Below, in pieces: positions 58,569-64,000 of a stretch of DNA of 64,000 nt. Source of the DNA: Musa acuminata AAA Group. Taxonomy: Eukaryota > Streptophyta > Magnoliopsida > Zingiberales > Musaceae. Under the pieces are notes generated by a model. The model was not told where the DNA came from, did no database searches, and worked only from the letters and a program-made list of their open reading frames with translations. The stretch is taken from assembly GCF_036884655.1 (NCBI RefSeq), contig NC_088355.1:21206001-21270000 (forward strand), read 5' to 3'. Numbering within the stretch: the stretch's first letter is position 1; each line of letters begins with the position of its first letter. A program made the position numbers and the translations under genes.

Positions 58569-59351
58569 TTGAAACTTGTTTGTATACTCGCAGAAGGCAG
58601 TATGCAGTTGAAATCAAGACGTAAACGTGAACTGAGATCTGATGATTGAGTGAGGAAAGCCGATTTACGTCTGAATGCAGTTTTACGTCTAAATGCTGAA
58701 ACTCGTTCGTAAAATCGTAGAGGAAAGTTTGCAGTTATCAATAGGATCAAAATGTAAGTGTAAACTGCAAAGAAGCTCGTTCGTAAAAGCACGGAAGACA
58801 GTTCTGCAGAATCAAACGTAAACGTAAACAGTAATGTATGAAAATACGAATTTACGTCTGAATGCAGATTCGGAAGAACAGCACTTAGAACTTGTTCGTG
58901 AAAGCGCAGAGAGCAGTAGTAATGAAGGGGGTTTGCAGTAATGATAAAGTGCTCGAAAATAAACGCAAACCAGAGATTTAGAGTGGTTCGGTCAGCCTTG
59001 ACCTACTCCACTTTTGGCTTCCTCCACCGACGAGGTTGCCGACGTCAACTAGGGGCCTTCCTTCAATAGGCGAAGGCCAAACTGCCCTTTTACAATTTCT
59101 CTCCTTTTGACAGGCTCAGGAGACAACCTTTACAGATCCTTTCTCTCCTCTCTTTACAACTCAAAACTTGAAGAACAGAAGGAGAAGAACTTTAGGACTT
59201 TACACAAATTTGAGCTCTTAGAATCACTGAAAAGATCAAGAATTCGGTGTGGATCTGTATCTTTTCAGTGCTGAATGGGTGGGGTATTTATAGGCCCCAA
59301 CCCAATTCAAAATTCGAGCTCAAAACGATCAAATCGATCAAATCCCAGAAT

Positions 59352-59956
59352 TCTGGGATCAGGCGGTTGCACCTCCTGACTGGAGAGGTGGCACCGCCTG
59401 GCAGAGCTCGAAGACTGAGCTCAGGCGATTGCTTCTCTCTGCTAGAGCTCGAAGACTGAGCTCGATGGTTGCATCACCTGGCAGAGCTCGAAGACTGAGC
59501 TTGGTGGTTGCATCACCTGGCAGAGCTCGAAACTGAGCTCGGTGGTTGCATCACCTGGCAGAGCTCGAAACTGAGCTCAGGCTGATGCACCTCTCTGCCA
59601 GAGCTCGAAGACTGAGCTCGGTGATTGCATCACCTGGCAGAGCTCGAGACTGAGCTCAGGCTGATGCACCTCTCTGCCAGAGCTCGAAGACTGAGCTCGG
59701 TGGTTGCATCGCCTGGCAGAGCTCGAAACTTGAGCTCTGGCGGTGCTACCTCTCGGCAGAGGAGGTTGCACTGCCCAGTCTAGCTCGAAGACTGAGCTCT
59801 GGGCGGTTGCACCTCTCGGCTGGGGCGGTTGCACCTCCCAACCCCACAGCCCTGGCGGTTGCACCTCCTGGCTGGGGCGGTTGCACCTCCCAACCTCGCA
59901 GGAAGACATAGCCTGGGCGGTGCTACCTCCAACCCTGGCGGTGGCACCTCTTCACT
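59352..59956 (-). repeat. GGCGGT/ACCGCC array, 5' LTR of element B
   Basis: Counterpart of 52865-53460; same unit order with a few substitutions. Confidence 0.85.
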
Positions 59957-60813
59957 ATTCCAGCTCACTTGGTTTGGCTCCAAACTTGGTCCAAACCAGT
60001 CCGAACTTGGGCCTAATTGGCCCCTACTTGGGTTATAGGATTAACACCTAATCCTAACCCTAATTAACGTGCTAACTATGAATTTAAAGACATTTTCTAA
60101 GCTATTACAAAGTCCGCAAGTCAAGACTTCTTCTAGCGAGCTTCCGACAAACTTCCGGCGGTCTTCCGATGAACTCTCGGAAACCATTCTGCGGACTCCC
60201 GGCAAGCTCCTAGACTTCACGATTTGTTCTTAGCGAGTTCCAACGAGCTTCTTCGGCAAGCTCCGATCTTTCTCGGCGAGCTCCGCGAACTCCCAACGAA
60301 TCTTCGGACTTCCGTCGAACTCTCGAACTCGCAACAAATCCTTCGCGCTTGACTCCGACACTTTGTTTCGCTTTATGTCTTCATCGTTATCATAGTTAAT
60401 CCTGCACAATTAAAACAAAACTTCAATCGAGACAATTAATCCTAAGCAATTAACCAAGTTGTCCGACATGTCATTGGTCCCTCGACGCTTCGTCCGATTC
60501 TTCGGCGCATCGTCCTCTCGTGCAGCCTATTGCCCAATCGGCCAGTTGACTCCGCAACTCCGATATCCTTGGCACAATACCCGCTCTTCTTGGCCCGATG
60601 CCCGAGTCCACGGCCCGAAGCCTTCTGTCGATACGCTGACCGATCCACCGGCCCGACGTCCAATCTTCTGACATGTTCCTTCGGCACAAACATGATTTTC
60701 CTGCTTTAATTGTCTCATCCTGATCGAAGCATCCTGCGTCACTCAAAACGCAGATTAAATCATAAACATATATCAAGTAGTTTCATCACCAAAATACGAG
60801 ATTCAACAAGTAC

Positions 60814-60936
60814 GTGCATGCATTACTTCATGAGGATGGAGATTGAGCTTCTAACCATGTGCTTCCTCGACACCCACCTCAGTTGCCCACTGACTCTGCC
60901 CTCGACACCCACCTCAGTTGCCCACTGACTCTGCCC
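60814..60936 (-). pseudogene. Duplicated scrap of the subtilase 3' end
   Basis: Minus frame ends QLRWVSRKH...ISILMK-TAA, matching the last 20-odd codons of the gene at 41278. It continues with a 35-bp tandem duplication (60866-60935) and stops at 60936. No promoter or catalytic part. Confidence 0.9.
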
Positions 60937-61385
60937 AAATAGCATCGAATTCCTAGTGTGTCTGTGCTTATGCAAAATATGTGACATGACACATAAGGTC
61001 AATCACTTGGTTGAGCAAGCACCAGCTTGAACTAGACCAAAATGTGATAGACCTCTCGAAGAATCTTCAAGTTGAAGGCTGACACCACTAAGTTTGAACT
61101 GAAGGAACCCATTGGACACAGAGCCACATCGCACGTTGGGTTCGCCTCCAAGGGGGCAACTTCCATCAACGTGATTGACTCGGCTCTATTTGAGGATAGA
61201 TTTTTTATTCTCGACACTAAGGGTGGTGACAAAATCAATGACCTATCTAAGTCTAAGGCACTAAAAGAGGAGGAGAAAGATGAAATCTTCGACCTTAAGT
61301 TTGCCGGAGGAGGAAGTTCGAGTTGATTGTCTAAGAATGTCGAAGATGTAAGAAGAAGTGAAGAGCAATAAATGGCTAAGGGCAA
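60937..61385 (-). pseudogene. Gypsy-type transposon ORF, N-terminal part
   Basis: Minus frame 61385-61032 contains LPPPANLRSKISSFSSSFSA, then MEVAPLEANPTCDVALCPMG and ILREVYHILV-stop. Past the stop the pattern of the PF04195-like N-terminus continues (LVLAQPSD, SCHIFC) to 60953, as at 7132-6840. A minus-strand TATAAATA is at about 61391-61398. Truncated by the duplication breakpoint at 60936. Confidence 0.55.
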
Positions 61386-61390
61386 CTATT

Positions 61391-61398
61391 TATAGGTT
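61391..61398 (-). promoter_or_regulatory. TATA box of the gypsy-type ORF
   Basis: Minus strand CCTATAAATAG, followed within 100 bp by a pyrimidine-rich leader and the ORF at 61385-61032. Confidence 0.5.
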
Positions 61399-62630
61399 CC
61401 AAGGACGATGGGTTCCACTGTCCGTCTACCTACTTGCTCTCAAAAGCTACGAGGGTAACAGGGCATATGGTGTCATTAAGAATACTTTAGGATACATGGC
61501 ATGATCTGCTCGATCTAGTGGTCATTCTAATCATCATGAATATCACATTGAATCCATCACAATCTTTGCTAGAGGCACGCAACACACAATAAATGCACTA
61601 TGTTGACTTTTTAGTAGGCGGGTATGATAAGTACTTGGTTGTCAAATCAAGCTGGAACCACTCGAATTCTCTTGTCCAATAAGAGAAAAGATATGCACAA
61701 CACGTGCTCATGCCCGGCCGTGTCAACCTGATGCGTTCTCAGCCATTCTTTGTCGATCTCTACCACACACGACCATGTCGGCCTGATGTGTTCTCCACTG
61801 TTCTACGTCGGTCTCTACCACGTCGAGCCATGTTGACCCGATGCATTCGCTAACATTCTCCGTCGATTTTCACCATGGCTGATCGTGTTGGCCTGGTATG
61901 TTCATTGTCATTCTCTATCGATCTCTGCCACACTCGATTGTATAGGCCAAGTGCGTTTTCCACCGCGCCCAACCAAGTGCGCTCTCTATCGTTCGCCACT
62001 ATATTGAATCGTGTTAGCTCATTACGCGTACTTGTACTAGATCATCGAGTTAACTCTACTTCCTAACTCGATTTTGCTGCTCTCCCAACTCGGGAAGTGG
62101 GGGCATATGATATGGCAAGATTGACGTGGCTGACACGTTAGCTCCACTCATCGATGTGTCAGCCTCAATCAACAGGCACATCGAGGGCACGTGGCAAACC
62201 AACTGACCATATTGGTCGACACCTACTGTACCACGTAGAAGAAGTGTCTGGGACATGAGGCCACCAGCGAATGACATTAAACAACACCTACTATACCACG
62301 TGGAGGATGCATTAGGGTCACATGGCTGACCGAATAACAATCCCATGTCATCGGAACCTAAAACGATCAATCGATTAATAGGGCCAGTTGGCTACTTCTA
62401 ATGAGTGCCACATGGAGAAAATTATCCAATCTCGAGTTCGACGCTAGATGGCATTTAGTTTTGGCTTAACTTCATGCCCCCATTACTATATGAACTATAC
62501 AATAAATGGGTGTAATGACTCGAAGTGACCACTATAAAAAAGAGCCCCATGTACACTCTAGACACATTCACTCACCTTTCAATTTGACTTGTTCAACTAG
62601 CTTACTAACTTAAGTTTCAGAGGGGAATTT
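61399..62630. mobile_element. Gypsy-LTR-like sequence with 55-bp minisatellite
   Basis: Non-coding, with several short tandem units (61722-61995) and, on the plus strand, a TATA-like CTATAAAAAAGAGCC near 62530 followed by TTCACTCACC and similar leader sequence. It resembles long plant gypsy LTRs but I could not pair it with a second LTR. Confidence 0.4.
61722..61995 (+). repeat. 55-bp minisatellite, about 5 copies
   Basis: Units begin GT(C/T)GGCCTGATG(C/T)GTTCTC and end near CCACxxxCGACCAT, spaced 55 bases, with substantial divergence. Confidence 0.75.
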
Positions 62631-63399
62631 GCCCTAGATGCAATCTTGTCGGATTCGACTTCTCTCATCCAATGAGGCAAGGTTTCAACTCAAGATTGGC
62701 TCGAAGAAAACTCAAGTTGGATCCAACTCAACTTATAAGTCAGACAACTCAAAATCTGCCCTAACAAACTCAACCCATAGAACAACAAAATCTAAGGTGG
62801 GAAGAATAACTATTGTCTTTTGGAAAGGCTAGTTTGATAGGCACCTTCTCCCTATAACCTTTTTTTTTTCTGAGATCTTTAATGAAAATGTGAATTTTCT
62901 GTTGAATAAAAAAAACACAACTCTAAAATGTGTGCCTAAGGTATTCTTATTCTATTCTTTATGGTGCACTTATAAAACTTGGTTAGAAGGGTTGCAGCCA
63001 CTTTCTGAGATGATTAATTTTAGATATGCAGATTAACACTTGGTCTGAATGTTATATCCAAGTAATGTGGTAGACCTTATGAAACACAAAAAGGAAAAAA
63101 AATAGTCTTATTAATAAGCCCACATATTAATAGTCAAAAAAATAGTCCAACAATCACTCACCACTACTAAGACTACTCACCATTTTAGATATCCCCCTTT
63201 AATTCTTAAGCAATAACCTTTCCATTTTTACTTTCTGTTTTAATATGTACATAGAATATCATAAACTTTTATTTTCTAAATTTCTTAACTAACTACATAA
63301 TCAAACTTCTGAATATTTTTTTGTTTGTCTATAATCATACTGAATCTCACACCCTTCCCAAATTTCTATGATAAAATATTTTAAAACTTAATTTTGATC
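62631..63399. other. Spacer, nothing identified
   Basis: AT-rich with short poly-T/poly-A runs; no ORF, repeat partner or gene fragment seen. Confidence 0.5.
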
Positions 63400-63459
63400 T
63401 ATTTTCACAAGTCAAGGCAATTTTAAAAGCAAATAGTGATAGTAGAAGCATCATTATGA

Positions 63460-63915
63460 GTGTCGCCTCCTGGCCTATTCGCTACCTTGGCTACTTTGTC
63501 TCACACAAGGAGCTTTCACCCTCCCTACAGTAATCCCTTCTGAGCAAAGCTCTTGTTAGAATCCAAAGTTGGCAAGAAAACCTTCTTTCTCAAGCTGGGA
63601 AGCTTGTCGTAATCAATTCGATCATCAATTCCATACCTTTATCCTACCTTATGAATATAAGACCCTCATATCACATTCTTATATCAAAGTGGCCAACCTT
63701 TATAAATGCAGGCTTTATAAATGATTACAGCAAAGTGTATGATCTTATCAACAACTTTGCATGGATACTTCACGATTTCAGCCTTTGTTTCCATACGTCG
63801 CTGGTTAAGAGAATTATTAGTATTCATATCTAAAATTCCCCCATTGATGATTCTTGGATTTGGTCCTTTACTCCAAGTGACAAAGCCTCTTATTGAGAGA
63901 GAGGAATTAGTTGAA
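63460..63915 (+). pseudogene. LINE (L1-type) reverse transcriptase C-terminal fragment
   Basis: Plus frame reads RYLGYFVSHKELSPSLQ, stop, then LLSKALVRIQSWQENLLSQA and GKLVVINSIINSIPLSYLMN, the segment after the polymerase core in plant LINEs (YLGxPLS...RIQSWQ..LLS.AG+). A later piece (PPIDDSWIWSFTPSDKASY) fits the LINE C-terminal region. Stops and shifts break it. Confidence 0.7.
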
Positions 63916-64000
63916 TGACCAACAGTGGCCTATCTAGACGATGATGTTGCATCTCAAAGTTCAACCTAAAACCAAAGTTCCTATGGAAACTCCTTAAGAA

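Larger units (their letters stand above)
51656..60808 (-). mobile_element. Element B: young gag-only Sirevirus derivative
   Basis: 9,153 bp on the minus strand, with perfect target duplication AGTAC (51651-51655 and 60809-60813). LTRs 51656-54317 (2,662 bp) and 58092-60808 (2,717 bp) differ by about 1 percent in the stretches I compared (10 substitutions in roughly 1.1 kb). The primer-binding site is at 58078-58089 (minus) and the polypurine tract at 54318-54331. The interior is 3,774 bp: one intact gag ORF and then non-coding sequence, with no pol. The uninterrupted target is seen at 41228-41232. Confidence 0.95.
58092..60808 (-). repeat. 5' LTR of element B
   Basis: 2,717 bp, minus-strand TATA at 59285-59292. 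It is 55 bp longer than the other LTR, almost all from three additional 18-bp units. Confidence 0.95.
46651..60936 (+). repeat. Segmental duplication, copy 2 (interrupted)
   Basis: Second copy of 30231-41348 in direct orientation. It lacks the 425-bp solo LTR and element C but carries a solo LTR at 48546-50253 and element B at 51656-60808. It ends inside a short copy of the subtilase 3' end. A short tandem duplication of about 30 bp is present at 47203-47262. Confidence 0.88.

Overview
The window is nuclear DNA from a flowering plant, most probably a monocot. It contains a plant S8A subtilase with a GC-rich, single-exon reading frame, a decayed phytol-kinase gene that keeps plant-type introns, and plant LTR retrotransposons throughout (Ty1/Copia including Sireviruses, gypsy-type fragments, one LINE piece). 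A Zingiberales source such as banana or Ensete would fit, but that is an impression from the repeat types and not something the sequence proves. No prokaryotic operon, CRISPR array, tRNA or rRNA gene was seen.

Layout. 1-6077: a Tork-like Copia element whose 5' LTR is cut by the window edge and whose pol is broken. 6078-7138: a decayed gypsy-type (PF04195-like) ORF on the minus strand. 7139-12497: a mosaic of direct repeats, including one copy of a 1.4-kb unit repeated at 28802. 12498-14429: AT-rich, with one unrecognised gene-like piece. 14430-17676: an old Sirevirus relic. 17677-18800: a gypsy-LTR-like fragment with a 41-bp minisatellite. 19940-20800: the phytol kinase (VTE5-type) pseudogene. 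21073-28783: a complete non-autonomous Sirevirus derivative (element A) with TSD AAAAT. 30231-41348: a segmental duplication copy, interrupted by a 425-bp solo LTR and a rearranged Sirevirus (element C, with a nested solo LTR). 41278-43515: the only intact host gene, a subtilisin-like protease on the minus strand. 44022-46499: a deleted Tnt1-like Copia element (D), TSD ATATT. 46651-60936: the second segmental duplication copy, interrupted by another solo LTR and by a young 9.15-kb gag-only Sirevirus derivative (element B, TSD AGTAC); it ends in a duplicated scrap of the subtilase 3' end. 60937-62630: gypsy-type ORF start, promoter and LTR-like sequence with a 55-bp minisatellite. 63400-63915: a LINE fragment.

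How it fits together. The host content is one protease gene and one gene relic. The rest records successive insertions that can be ordered because the two duplicated copies preserve empty target sites for each other's insertions. The most unusual content is a gag-only Sirevirus family: elements A and B have almost the same internal length (3,757 and 3,774 bp), a gag ORF ending at the same peptide, no pol and no zinc knuckle, so they would need proteins supplied by relatives such as element C. Their LTRs carry GGCGGT/ACCGCC arrays upstream of the TATA box, and element B adds an 18-bp array in the transcribed leader. I found no convincing new enzyme or defence system.
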